In this document: piece after piece, positions 1-6,375 of the stretch
Position numbering within the stretch: the stretch's first letter is position 1
Layout: every line of letters begins with the position of its first letter
Source: Methanoculleus marisnigri
GTDB lineage: Archaea > Halobacteriota > Methanomicrobia > Methanomicrobiales > Methanoculleaceae
Direction of reading: 5' to 3'
Length of the DNA stretch: 16,875 nt
Assembly: GCA_002503885.1 (NCBI GenBank)
Contig: DASQ01000149.1
Coordinates: 1-16,875, forward strand
The notes under the pieces: model-generated
The model's database searches: none
Told to the model about the DNA's origin: nothing
What the model saw: the letters and a program-made list of their open reading frames with translations, nothing else
Translations under genes and position numbers: made by a program

Positions 1-51
1 TTGCAGTCCTGTGCCCCACAAGGGGCCCCCGCTGCAAGCCCCCGGTTTTAA
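1..51 (+). pseudogene. tnpB: TnpB C-terminal tail (partial, cut by window edge)
   Basis: The frame starting at base 1 is open and stops at TAA 49-51, inside the terminal hairpin. Its last residues read AASPRF, exactly as the tnpB at the right end of the window ends. The preceding residues (LQSCAPQGAP) differ from that copy, so the two elements are related but not identical. Only the divergent tail after the zinc-finger/RuvC-III region is present, so whether this tnpB is intact cannot be judged. It is listed as partial rather than known broken. Confidence 0.5.
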
Positions 52-66
52 CCGGGGGTAGTTGAC
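31..66 (+). repeat. IS right-end repeat, copy 1 (possible omega-RNA/reRNA 3' end)
   Basis: This 36-base sequence contains a 9-bp-stem hairpin with a 2-base loop (39-58). It is repeated exactly, in inverted orientation, at 16604-16639. In TnpB systems the guide RNA is transcribed from the right end of the element and the guide is the DNA just beyond it. If that holds here, the guide would begin GTTGACGCAGACCGCCTTAT at 67, which is nadA sequence. The guide role is inferred; the repeat and hairpin are seen. Confidence 0.65.
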
Positions 67-869
67 GTTGACGCAGACCGCCTTATTCGAGAGGGGGGAG
101 AAGATTTTCCCCGGGCACTTCTTTTCGAGCGGGTGGAGGAGTCCGACCTCGGTGCCGATGACGAACTCCCGTCCCGGGCTTGCGCAGGCGTACCGCACCA
201 TCCCCGAGGTAGAGAAGACGTGATCGGCAAGGTCGATCACCTCGGGCCGGCACTCGGGGTGAACGAGCACCTCGGCGTCCGGGTGAGCACGGCGGGCTGC
301 CGTCACCTCACCGGCCGTCATCCGGTCGTGGACGATACAGTAGCCGTCCCAGGGGAGGATCTCTTTTTCGGTGAACCGTGCGACGTAACGGGCGAGGTTT
401 CTGTCGGGGAGGAAGATCACCTGCTCTGCCGCGAGCGACTCGACGACGGCGACGGCGTTTGCGGAGGTGCAGCAGATGTCGCTCTCCGCTTTGACCGCAG
501 CGGAGGTGTTGACATAGGCGACCACGGCGGCATCCGGGAACCGCTCACGGAGCACCCGGACCTCGCCGGGGGTGACCATCTCCGCCATCGGGCAGCATGC
601 GTCGGCCGCGGGCAGGACCACCGTCTTTGCCGGCGAGAGGATCGCGGCCGTCTCGGCTATGAAGTCGACGCCGCAGAAGACGATGAGACCGGCGTCGACC
701 TCTGCCGCCGCCCGTGCGAGTTCGAGTGAGTCCCCGACGAGGTCGGCGACCTCCTGCACTGCCGGGATCTGGTAGTTGTGGGCGAGGATGACGGCGCTCC
801 GCTTCTCTTTCAGCGCGGTTATCCGTTCGGCGAGGGTTTGAGCGGGACTGGAAGGCGAGATGGTATCAC
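67..869 (-). pseudogene. nadA: Quinolinate synthase NadA, 3' end removed by IS insertion
   Basis: NadA condenses iminoaspartate with dihydroxyacetone phosphate to quinolinate in de novo NAD synthesis, using a [4Fe-4S] cluster. The minus-strand frame shows HNYQIPAVQEVADLVGDSLE near the N-terminus, FCGVDFIAETA, YVNTSAAVKAESDICCTSAN, LPDRN, HPEC, STSGM and GTEVGLLHPLEKKCPGK. The cluster cysteines of FCGVD and KAVCVN are present. The protein ends at KAVCVN, where the IS element begins; restoring a TTGAT target gives CVNIK, matching the family's C-x-N-M-K motif, so roughly the last 20 residues were lost. The reading frame has no ATG, GTG or TTG between its upstream stop (TAA, plus-strand 874-876) and the HNYQ motif. 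A GTG at 869-867 is one base out of frame, so a 5' single-base deletion is likely. The shared CAATTG operator lies about 65 bases upstream. Confidence 0.85.
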
Positions 870-927
870 AACCTTATTTCAGTGTCAAAGGCGCGGCCCT
901 GTTCAAAACAATTATCTCTATGAATCC

Positions 928-941
928 TTAACAATTGTGAA
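928..941. promoter_or_regulatory. Palindromic operator, site 1 (nadA promoter)
   Basis: TTAACAATTGTGAA is a near-perfect palindrome centred on CAATTG (932-937). It is exactly the same 14-mer found on the minus strand at 2373-2360, and it differs by one base from the perfect palindrome at 6742-6757. It lies about 60-75 bases upstream of the nadA start and next to an A/T-rich, TATA-like stretch (minus strand 925-912). It is also about 75 bases upstream of the small plus-strand gene at 1012. A degenerate second core, AAAACAATTA, sits at 905-914. The operator function is inferred from repetition in front of functionally linked genes. Confidence 0.7.
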
Positions 942-951
942 TGTGTGGTGC

Positions 952-969
952 GGCCCGGGTTTCCGGGCC
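952..969. other. G+C-rich inverted repeat between nadA and the small plus-strand gene
   Basis: GGCCCGG at 952-958 and CCGGGCC at 963-969 form a perfect 7-bp stem with a 4-base loop (GTTT). It would lie in the 5' untranslated region of the plus-strand gene at 1012. There is no T-run after it, so it is not an obvious terminator. Its function is unknown. Confidence 0.35.
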
Positions 970-1011
970 CGCAGAGGCGATCCCATGGCATGAATCCTGT
1001 GTGAACAAGAC

Positions 1012-1332
1012 GTGATGATCCTGAAGAAAACCGCCCCGGAGTGCACGGGGCTGATGTGTGAGAGTTCGGGAGGCCCCTATTGATCCATCCTCCCGCCGCT
1101 GGCGAACCACTACGCGGTCGACCCCGCCGAATTCTGGGAACGGCTGGAACAGCTGAACGATGATGATCTTCAATACCTCGTCGAACTGATACAGGACGGA
1201 AGCGAGAGCCTCGGATGTGTCTCTCCCGGGCACCTCGCGGTTTTCCTTACTCTTATCGCAGACCGGCTCGGCCGGGATACGGCTCTCTCGATCCTGCAGC
1301 GCTACGAAAGCGAGGATGGATGCACCCCCTGA
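1012..1332 (+). pseudogene. Small unrecognised protein gene with in-frame TGA
   Basis: From GTG 1012 or ATG 1015, a frame of about 105 codons runs to TGA 1330-1332 and is interrupted by one TGA at 1081-1083 (codon 23 from the ATG). Before the stop it reads MILKKTAPECTGLMCESSGG; after it, residues such as ILPPLANHY, FWERLEQLNDDDLQYLVELI, GCVSPGHLAVFLTLI and ILQRYESEDG look like an acidic helical protein with normal codon use. No usable start codon follows the TGA early enough to save the body of the protein. The simplest reading is a CGA-to-TGA point mutation in a once-intact gene. I do not recognise the family. Four cysteines are present: two before the TGA (ECTGLMCES) and two near the C-terminus (GC, DGC). 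It is convergent with the radical SAM gene. Confidence 0.5.
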
Positions 1333-1389
1333 TCGGCCGCTCTGCCCCGGGTCCGGGTCACTGCGGTCGCCTTCGGCATGCCCGCGGCC

Positions 1390-2324
1390 TCATACGTCCC
1401 GAAACGGCGTGAGATCGCACCCGGTGCAGGGGAGGCACATCGTCCTTGCCCGCCGCGGGTCGAGGTCGTGCTGTACCAGTATCTCGCGGGTCATTGACGC
1501 GAGCCGGAGGAGCCGCTCCGCCGACGGACGCTTGACGGTGATCTCGCCTGCCCGGAGGGGCGATGCGGAGATCGGCCGGAGGATGGGGATGACGCCTATC
1601 TTCGCAAGAAGGGCGACGCCGTCTCTGACCGTCTCGTCGTCCTCGCCGAGGCCGATGATGAAGTTCGAAAAGACAGTACCCCTCCCGAAGACGTCCACTG
1701 CCTCCGCGAGTGCGTCGAGGATGAACGGAAGGGAGAGGCCGGGACAGACTCGCGCGAAGACGTCCGGGTCCATCGTCTCGACGTTGTACTTGATCTCGTC
1801 GGCACCGGCGGCGCGGAGGATCCCGGTCGAGTCCGCGGTGGGGTAGACCGAGACCCCGATCGGGAGGTCGAACCGTGCCCGGAGCGCCCTCACCACGGCT
1901 GCAATCCGCTCCACCTCCTGCTCCGGCGACTCTGCGACGCCGCTCGTGAGGGAGATCGCGGAGAGGTTCCCCCGGCGAGCGGCCTCTTCGACCATCCTGA
2001 GAACAGTCTCCGTATCCTTGATCGCCCCGTTCAGTTTCGGCACCGGACAGAACCTGCAGTCGAAGATGCAGCGCTCGCTGACGGTGATATAGGCCTGCTC
2101 CGGGCAGTGGCAGAGCGGGCGTTCGAGCCTGCCCCGCACGATCTTCTCTCCGTCCCGGACTACCGCGATCCCGTCTCCGTCCGGAACGACCCGGAGCGGC
2201 GATGCGGGGTTAATCGAGAGGCGGACGCGCCGGTCGCCGGCGCCGGCAGGAGGTCTGCGCTTAGCGCCTCGTCGATGCTCGCCGAGCCGATGCTGATGAG
2301 GTATGCCTTCTCCTCTGGTGTCAT
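1390..2324 (-). pseudogene. Radical SAM protein, biotin-synthase-related (COG2516-like), 5' frameshift
   Basis: The main frame encodes a radical SAM enzyme with the cluster motif CIFDCRFCP (C-x3-C-x2-C), then SLTSGVAESP, KYNVETMD, FSNFIIGLGEDDETV and a C-terminal MCLPCTGCD that could bind a second metal centre. This layout fits biotin-synthase-related enzymes of methanogens; the substrate is unknown. The convincing N-terminus lies in another frame: ATG at 2324, after a GGAAGGAG-type ribosome site, gives MTPEEKAYLISIGSASIDEA and on to PAPATGA. The frame must then shift by one base near 2220-2240 to join VRLSINPASPLRVVPDGDG. Insertion of a single G near GCGTCC would restore about 311 residues. 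An open frame continuing upstream of 2324 without the shift reads as low-complexity sequence and overlaps the operator, so it is not a credible N-terminus. The gene is either truly frameshifted or the base is a sequencing error. Confidence 0.75.
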
Positions 2325-2356
2325 GGTGTGCATACTTTCTGCTCCTTCCGGGCGTT

Positions 2357-2376
2357 GAGTTCACAATTGTTAACTC
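2357..2376. promoter_or_regulatory. Palindromic operator, site 2 (radical SAM promoter)
   Basis: GAGTTCACAATTGTTAACTC is a 20-base palindrome with one mismatched pair, centred on CAATTG. On the minus strand its core is TTAACAATTGTGAA, identical to the nadA site. It lies 33-52 bases upstream of the ATG at 2324 and just downstream of a TATA-like GATACTTA (minus strand 2388-2381). A bound protein would therefore cover the expected transcription start, and repression is the simplest expectation. Confidence 0.7.
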
Positions 2377-2445
2377 ACTAAGTATCACCGGGGATCCTTT
2401 TATGGTTTGCTGCTGTTGCGGCTGCACCCGTCCCATCCCTCGAGG

Positions 2446-2453
2446 ATATTTAT
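2446..2453 (+). promoter_or_regulatory. TATA box for the thiS-like/ttuA-like operon
   Basis: ATATTTAT lies 31-38 bases upstream of the ATG at 2484. That is the distance expected of an archaeal TATA box when the transcript has only a very short leader. No strong ribosome site precedes the ATG, consistent with a nearly leaderless mRNA. Confidence 0.5.
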
Positions 2454-2483
2454 GGGGCGGCGGGACCAACCGTTAAGGGCAGT

Positions 2484-2678
2484 ATGCAGATCATCCTCCC
2501 GGACAGAAGCGTGCGGACGCTTTCCTGCCCCTCCGCACCGATAGAAGAGATCCTCATCGAGCTCGGGATCAACCCGACGACCGTGATCGTCGTGAAGAAC
2601 GGTACGATCGTCCCCGAGGACGTGACGGCGGACGAGGGCGACGAGATCCGGATCCTCCGGTTCTCTCACGGCGGGTGA
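2484..2678 (+). CDS. ThiS/MoaD-like ubiquitin-fold sulfur carrier
   Basis: This 64-residue protein ends in HGG, the di-glycine tail that is adenylated and thiocarboxylated in ThiS, MoaD, Urm1 and TtuB. The body (VKNGTIVPEDVTADEGDEI) has the typical beta-grasp spacing, with the conserved NG turn and a GD near the end. It is followed four bases later by a TtuA/Ncs6-type thiolase. The likely job is therefore to carry sulfur for tRNA 2-thiolation, as TtuB does for TtuA in Thermus or Urm1 for Ncs6. The E1 that activates it is probably the MoeB-like protein at 8397, since no other is seen here. A thiamine-pathway role (ThiS proper) cannot be excluded. Confidence 0.8.
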   Translation: MQIILPDRSVRTLSCPSAPIEEILIELGINPTTVIVVKNGTIVPEDVTADEGDEIRILRFSHGG

Positions 2679-2682
2679 GCCG

Positions 2683-3591
2683 GTGACTCCTGTAGAGAAC
2701 CTGTGCTCCCTCTGCAACGAACCCGCGGTCGTCCGCCTCATCGAGCCGGAACGACGGTTATGCGCCGCCCACTTCATCGAGAACGTCGAGGCCCGCGTTT
2801 TTGCCGCCATGGAGCGTGAGCGCATGATATCGCCGGGCGATCGGATCGCCGTCGGCCTGAGCGGAGGAAAAGACAGCACCGCCCTGCTCCTGCTGCTCCA
2901 CCGCTTCCTCCCTACATCAGGCGCAACCCTCGTCGCAGTCACCGTCGACGAAGGGATCGCGGGCTACCGGGAGGAGACCCTCAAGGCTGCAAAAGACCTG
3001 ACAGATGAACTCGGTATCGAGCACGTGATCGTCGGGTTTGCCGACCTCTTCGGGGACGACCTCGACACGATACTCGTCGGGAGAGAAGCGCAGGGCTGCA
3101 CCGTCTGCGGCGTGCTGCGCAGGCGGGCGCTCACCGAGGCAGTGAAACGGGTCGGCGCGACGAAACTTGCCACCGGCCATAACCTCGACGACGAGGCGCA
3201 GTCGGTCCTGATGAACGTCCTCCGCGGCGACCTCCCCCGCCTTCGCCAGGACACCTCGACCGGGCAGCCAGGGCACTTCGTCCCGCGGATAAAGCCGCTC
3301 GCCGTCCTCTCCGAGAAAGAGATCACGACCTATCTCCTCCTCCGCGGCTACTTCCGCGACCTGCCCGAGTGCCCCTACGCCGGGACCGCACTCCGGTCGG
3401 AGGTGCGCACGATGCTTGCAGGACTTGAGCACCGCCGCCCGGGCACGATGGTCCGCCTTATGCAGTTCCGCGACGGGGTCAGGGAATCGGCCCGCTCCGC
3501 GGAGCCGGCGAAGGCGCTCTCTACCTGCCGCATCTGCGGCGAACTTACGAGCGGCGAGGTCTGCCAGGTCTGCAGGCTGCTTGATCGGTAG
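2683..3591 (+). CDS. TtuA/Ncs6-like tRNA 2-thiouridine synthetase (TIGR00269 type)
   Basis: This 302-residue ATP-dependent thiolase would adenylate tRNA uridine and replace its oxygen with sulfur. Domains in order: an N-terminal zinc finger (C8, C11, C27, H30); a PP-loop SGGKDS at 60-65; GCTVCG (C139, C142) plus C230 in LPECPY, the three cysteines that hold a [4Fe-4S] cluster in TtuA; TGHNLDDEAQ at 165-174; and a C-terminal zinc finger CRIC-CQVC (C282, C285, C294, C297). The start is GTG 2683, with GGGTGA of the preceding gene's end as ribosome site. The four-base gap to the sulfur-carrier gene shows they form an operon. Which tRNA position is modified (34 or 54) cannot be told from sequence alone. 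Confidence 0.88.
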   Translation: MTPVENLCSLCNEPAVVRLIEPERRLCAAHFIENVEARVFAAMERERMISPGDRIAVGLSGGKDSTALLLLLHRFLPTSGATLVAVTVDEGIAGYREETLKAAKDLTDELGIEHVIVGFADLFGDDLDTILVGREAQGCTVCGVLRRRALTEAVKRVGATKLATGHNLDDEAQSVLMNVLRGDLPRLRQDTSTGQPGHFVPRIKPLAVLSEKEITTYLLLRGYFRDLPECPYAGTALRSEVRTMLAGLEHRRPGTMVRLMQFRDGVRESARSAEPAKALSTCRICGELTSGEVCQVCRLLDR

Positions 3592-3600
3592 AGCCCCGCT

Positions 3601-4380
3601 TCACTCGCCGGCGGACGGCGGCGAAGCGCCGCGGACCCGCTCCCACCCGGTGTAGATGTTCATCTTTTTGCTCCGGACGAACCCGACGATCGTGAGCCCG
3701 CCCGCCTCTGCGGCCTCGACGGCGATGGTGGTCGTCGCCCCCCGCGAGACGATCACCGGGATGTTTGCCACCAGGCATTTCCTGACCATCTCCGAGGAGA
3801 TCCGGCCGGAACTGACCGCAAACGTCCGCGAGAAGTCGGTCCCCGATAGGAGGCCATGGCCGATGACCCGGTCGAGCGCGTTGTGCCGGCCGATATCCTC
3901 GGCGATCCGGATCGCTTTCCCCTCATCATCGAAGAGCCCGACAAGGTGGATGCCCCCGGTGATCCGGTGCAGATCCGAGTCGAGCGTCTCTTTCGTCGCC
4001 GCCCGGATCGCCTCGGCCGGGAGGGTGAGGTCGGACCGGATCGCGGGGAGCTGTCCGGCATCGAGGAACGAGGTGCTCCCGCCGCACCCGGAGAGGACGG
4101 TCTTGTGGGAGGTCAGGATCGCGAACGGGTTCTTCGTGAGGACGCTCGCGGTGGTTCCCTCGATCCGGATCGACTCGATCTCGTCAGGCTCCCGGACGAT
4201 CCGCTCCGTGTAGAGATACCCGATGACGAACTCCCGGAGCATCGACGGGCTGGTCATGGCGGTGAGTGCGTGGCGCCCGTTGACGGTCACGGAGAGGGGC
4301 ACCTCTTCGACGACGGGGTGGGTCGCGGGGACGAACGTCTCTCCGTCGCCTTTGACGATCGGCAATTCCCGGTAGAGCAT
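3601..4380 (-). CDS. fdhD: Formate dehydrogenase accessory sulfurtransferase FdhD
   Basis: FdhD moves sulfur from a cysteine desulfurase to the bis-MGD molybdenum or tungsten cofactor of formate dehydrogenase, which is central to hydrogenotrophic, formate-using methanogens. The 259-residue protein has FVIGYLYTERIV near residue 51, the sulfur-accepting loop LSGCGGSTSF (C99), GIHLVGLFD at 143-151, EDIGRHNALDRVIG at 161-174, SSGRISSEMV at 190-199 and SRGATTTIAVEAAE at 212-225. In E. coli FdhD the loop has two cysteines three residues apart; here only C99 is present and the second position is serine. The ATG overlaps the sufS-like stop by one base (TGATG), so translation is probably coupled. It is the last gene of the regulator-larE-sufS-fdhD operon. 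Confidence 0.93.
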   Translation of the reverse strand: MLYRELPIVKGDGETFVPATHPVVEEVPLSVTVNGRHALTAMTSPSMLREFVIGYLYTERIVREPDEIESIRIEGTTASVLTKNPFAILTSHKTVLSGCGGSTSFLDAGQLPAIRSDLTLPAEAIRAATKETLDSDLHRITGGIHLVGLFDDEGKAIRIAEDIGRHNALDRVIGHGLLSGTDFSRTFAVSSGRISSEMVRKCLVANIPVIVSRGATTTIAVEAAEAGGLTIVGFVRSKKMNIYTGWERVRGASPPSAGE

Positions 4381-5564
4381 CAGATCACTCTCCGGGACAG
4401 CTCTTCGACGGTGGCTATCAGCATCTCGATCTCCTCCGGAGTGGTATAAATGTAGGTGCTCGCCCGCACCGTTCCGTCCGGGAGGCCGAGATGTTCCATG
4501 AGCGGCTGGCAGCAGTGGTGTCCCGACCGGACCAGGACGGCGGCGGCCTCATCCAGTACCTGCGCCACCTCGTGCGGGTGCATCCCCTCCACCGTGAACG
4601 AGACGACGCCGATCCGCTCAGCCTCCGCATCCGGCCCCACGACCGTGACGCCGTCGAGCGCGGCGAGCCCGTCGATCAGCCGGGCGCACAATCGTTCCTC
4701 GTGCCGCCGCACCGTATCCATTCCGATCTCCCTGAGGTATGCCGCCGCCCGTGCAAGCCCGATGGTGCCGGCGATCGGCGGCGTCCCCGCATCGTAGCGC
4801 TCTTCCCCGGGAGCGAGCGTGTAGCCCCCGGCCGTCACGCTCTCGACCGCCCCGCCCCCGACGAAGAGCGGTTCAAGGTCCGGCCGGCGCATCCAGAGCC
4901 CGCCCGTCCCGGTCGGCCCGAGCATCTTGTGCCCGGAGAAGCAGAAGTAGTCGCACCCGATGGCGGCGACGTCGATCGGGAGGTGCGGCACCGACTGGGC
5001 GCCGTCGACGAGGAGTCGCACACCCCGGTCATGGCAGATCCCGGCGATCTCGCGGACCGGGAGGACGGTGCCGAGGACGTTTGAGGCGTGGGTGACGGCG
5101 ACGAGCCGGGTATCGTCGCAGACAGCCGCCTCCAGGTCGGCGATGTCGAGATTGCCCTCAGCGTCCGGCCGGACGATATCCACCGCGACCCCCCGCTCCC
5201 TGAGCCGGAGCCAGGGGAGGAGATTCGAGTGGTGTTCGAGCAGGGTCGTCACCACCCGGTCCCCCCGCTGCCAGGGCAGACCGGCGGCGACCGTCCCGAT
5301 CGCCTCGGTGGTGTTCCGGGTGACTGCAAGGGTGCCGCCCTCTCCCCCGACGAACGACCTGACGGCATCGCGGGCGTCCCGGTAGCGGTGGGTGGCGACG
5401 GCGGCGAGCCGGTGCACGCCTCTCCCGACGTTTGCCCGGTAGCGGAGGTCGTATTCGACCATCGCCTCGACCACGGGCGTTGGGGTGAGCGACGTCGCTG
5501 CACTGTCGAGGTACACGAGGTCCCGCGTGATCGGGAAATCGGTTCTACAGTCTTCGATCTTCAT
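4380..5564 (-). CDS. SufS-type (class II) cysteine desulfurase
   Basis: This PLP enzyme takes sulfur from cysteine as a protein persulfide. In the 394-residue sequence, YLDSAATSLTP (18-28), the PLP-binding histidine in LEHHSNLLPW (109-118), THASNVLG (158-165), DGAQSVPH (187-194), the Schiff-base lysine K213 in FSGHKMLGPTGTG, and the catalytic cysteine in VRSGHHCCQPLM (C351, followed by an unusual second Cys, C352) place it in the SufS/CsdA group. It overlaps larE by four bases (ATGA) and fdhD by one. Its position suggests it supplies sulfur to FdhD and/or the LarE-like protein, while the NifS-type enzyme across the promoter serves Fe-S clusters. That division of labour is inferred. Confidence 0.9.
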   Translation of the reverse strand: MKIEDCRTDFPITRDLVYLDSAATSLTPTPVVEAMVEYDLRYRANVGRGVHRLAAVATHRYRDARDAVRSFVGGEGGTLAVTRNTTEAIGTVAAGLPWQRGDRVVTTLLEHHSNLLPWLRLRERGVAVDIVRPDAEGNLDIADLEAAVCDDTRLVAVTHASNVLGTVLPVREIAGICHDRGVRLLVDGAQSVPHLPIDVAAIGCDYFCFSGHKMLGPTGTGGLWMRRPDLEPLFVGGGAVESVTAGGYTLAPGEERYDAGTPPIAGTIGLARAAAYLREIGMDTVRRHEERLCARLIDGLAALDGVTVVGPDAEAERIGVVSFTVEGMHPHEVAQVLDEAAAVLVRSGHHCCQPLMEHLGLPDGTVRASTYIYTTPEEIEMLIATVEELSRRVI

Positions 5565-6361
5565 AGCACCTCGTCCATGCTCCCGCTCCGGTACCCGGCG
5601 AGGTCCAGGGCGACGTAGGTAAATCCTATCCGGCGAAGCGCCGCTGCCACCTCATCGCGCCGGGCGAAGAGCCGCTCCAGTTCCTCGGGCGGCACCTCGA
5701 TCCGGGCGACGTCGCCGTGCACACGGACCCGCACCTGGAAAAATCCCCGGTCGTGCAGCGCTCCCTCGGCCGCCTCAACCCGGCCGAGCACCTCCTCTGT
5801 GACCTCGTCCCCGTAGGGGATGCGGGTGGCAAGACAGGCTGCCGAAGGCTTGTTCCAGAACGCCAGCCCGCACTCACGGGCAATCCTGCGGATGTCGGCT
5901 TTTGTCGCACCCGCCTCGGCGAGGGGGTGGCAGACCCCTTCCTCGTCGCTTGCGGCAAGCCCCGGGCGGTAGGTCCCGAAGTCGGAGACATTCGTCCCGT
6001 CCGCGACCGTGCCGATCCTCTCCCGCCGGGCAAGTTCCTTCAGCAGGCGGGAGGAGGCCTTCTTGCAGGTGTAGCACCGGTCGGGCCGGTTCGCCCGGAA
6101 CGCTTTGTCCTCAAGGATCGGGAACGGCACGACTTTCAGGGGAAGGTCCAGCCTGGCGGCGGTCTCTTCTGCCTCCCTGACTTCCCGCCGGGGCAGAAGC
6201 GGCGAGTCCAGGAGGACACACCGGACCCGCTCCCTCCCGAGCGCCCGGACGGCCAGAGCGGCGAGGAGCGAGCTGTCGACGCCCCCTGAGCAGGCGACCA
6301 GCATGGGCCCTTTTGCCTTGAGATCCCTGACGATCGCCTCACCGCTGCTTTCTGGTTCCAC
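5561..6361 (-). CDS. LarE-like ATP-dependent sulfur transferase (three-cysteine type)
   Basis: LarE proteins adenylate a substrate and transfer sulfur to it; in lactate racemase maturation they thiolate the nickel-pincer cofactor precursor. The 266-residue protein has the PP-loop SGGVDS (25-30), RCYTCKK (C96, C99), DGTN at 121-124, YRPG at 131-134 and SAACLATRIPYG with C176. Three cysteines in these places are the hallmark of LarE proteins reported to use a [4Fe-4S] cluster to carry sulfur rather than sacrificing a cysteine. No larA, larB or larC is in the window, and the neighbours are sufS and fdhD, so the true acceptor may differ. The start is GTG 6361, with a strong ribosome site six bases upstream. 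The gene begins 12 bases after the regulator's stop. Confidence 0.85.
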   Translation of the reverse strand: MEPESSGEAIVRDLKAKGPMLVACSGGVDSSLLAALAVRALGRERVRCVLLDSPLLPRREVREAEETAARLDLPLKVVPFPILEDKAFRANRPDRCYTCKKASSRLLKELARRERIGTVADGTNVSDFGTYRPGLAASDEEGVCHPLAEAGATKADIRRIARECGLAFWNKPSAACLATRIPYGDEVTEEVLGRVEAAEGALHDRGFFQVRVRVHGDVARIEVPPEELERLFARRDEVAAALRRIGFTYVALDLAGYRSGSMDEVL

Positions 6362-6367
6362 CGGCCC

Positions 6368-6375
6368 CTCACCTC
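6368..6375 (-). promoter_or_regulatory. Ribosome binding site deciding the GTG start of the larE-like gene
   Basis: GAGGTGAG on the minus strand lies six bases before GTG 6361 and overlaps the end of the regulator gene. It is a close match to the 16S rRNA anti-Shine-Dalgarno and supports the non-ATG start and translational linkage with the regulator. Confidence 0.6.

Larger units (their letters stand above)
1..66 (+). mobile_element. Right end of an IS200/IS605-family (tnpB) element
   Basis: Only the right end of this element is inside the window; the rest lies to the left. It ends with the hairpin CCCCCGGTTTTAACCGGGGG (39-58) followed by TAG and TTGAC at 62-66. A 36-base stretch (31-66) is identical to the reverse complement of 16604-16639, where another copy abuts a different gene, so the shared boundary fixes the element end at 66. 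A subterminal hairpin followed by TTGAC resembles what is known for right ends of ISDra2-like elements, which insert next to a TTGA(T/C) target and make no target duplication. A second small hairpin (GCCCC-ACAA-GGGGC, 13-26) precedes it. The flanking DNA from 67 is nadA. Confidence 0.8.

Noticed and set aside
1012..1332. Selenoprotein encoded through the in-frame TGA
   Set aside because: No SECIS-like structure is evident in the short space before the convergent gene, the TGA is not in a redox motif, and Methanomicrobiales are not known to use selenocysteine. A point mutation is simpler.
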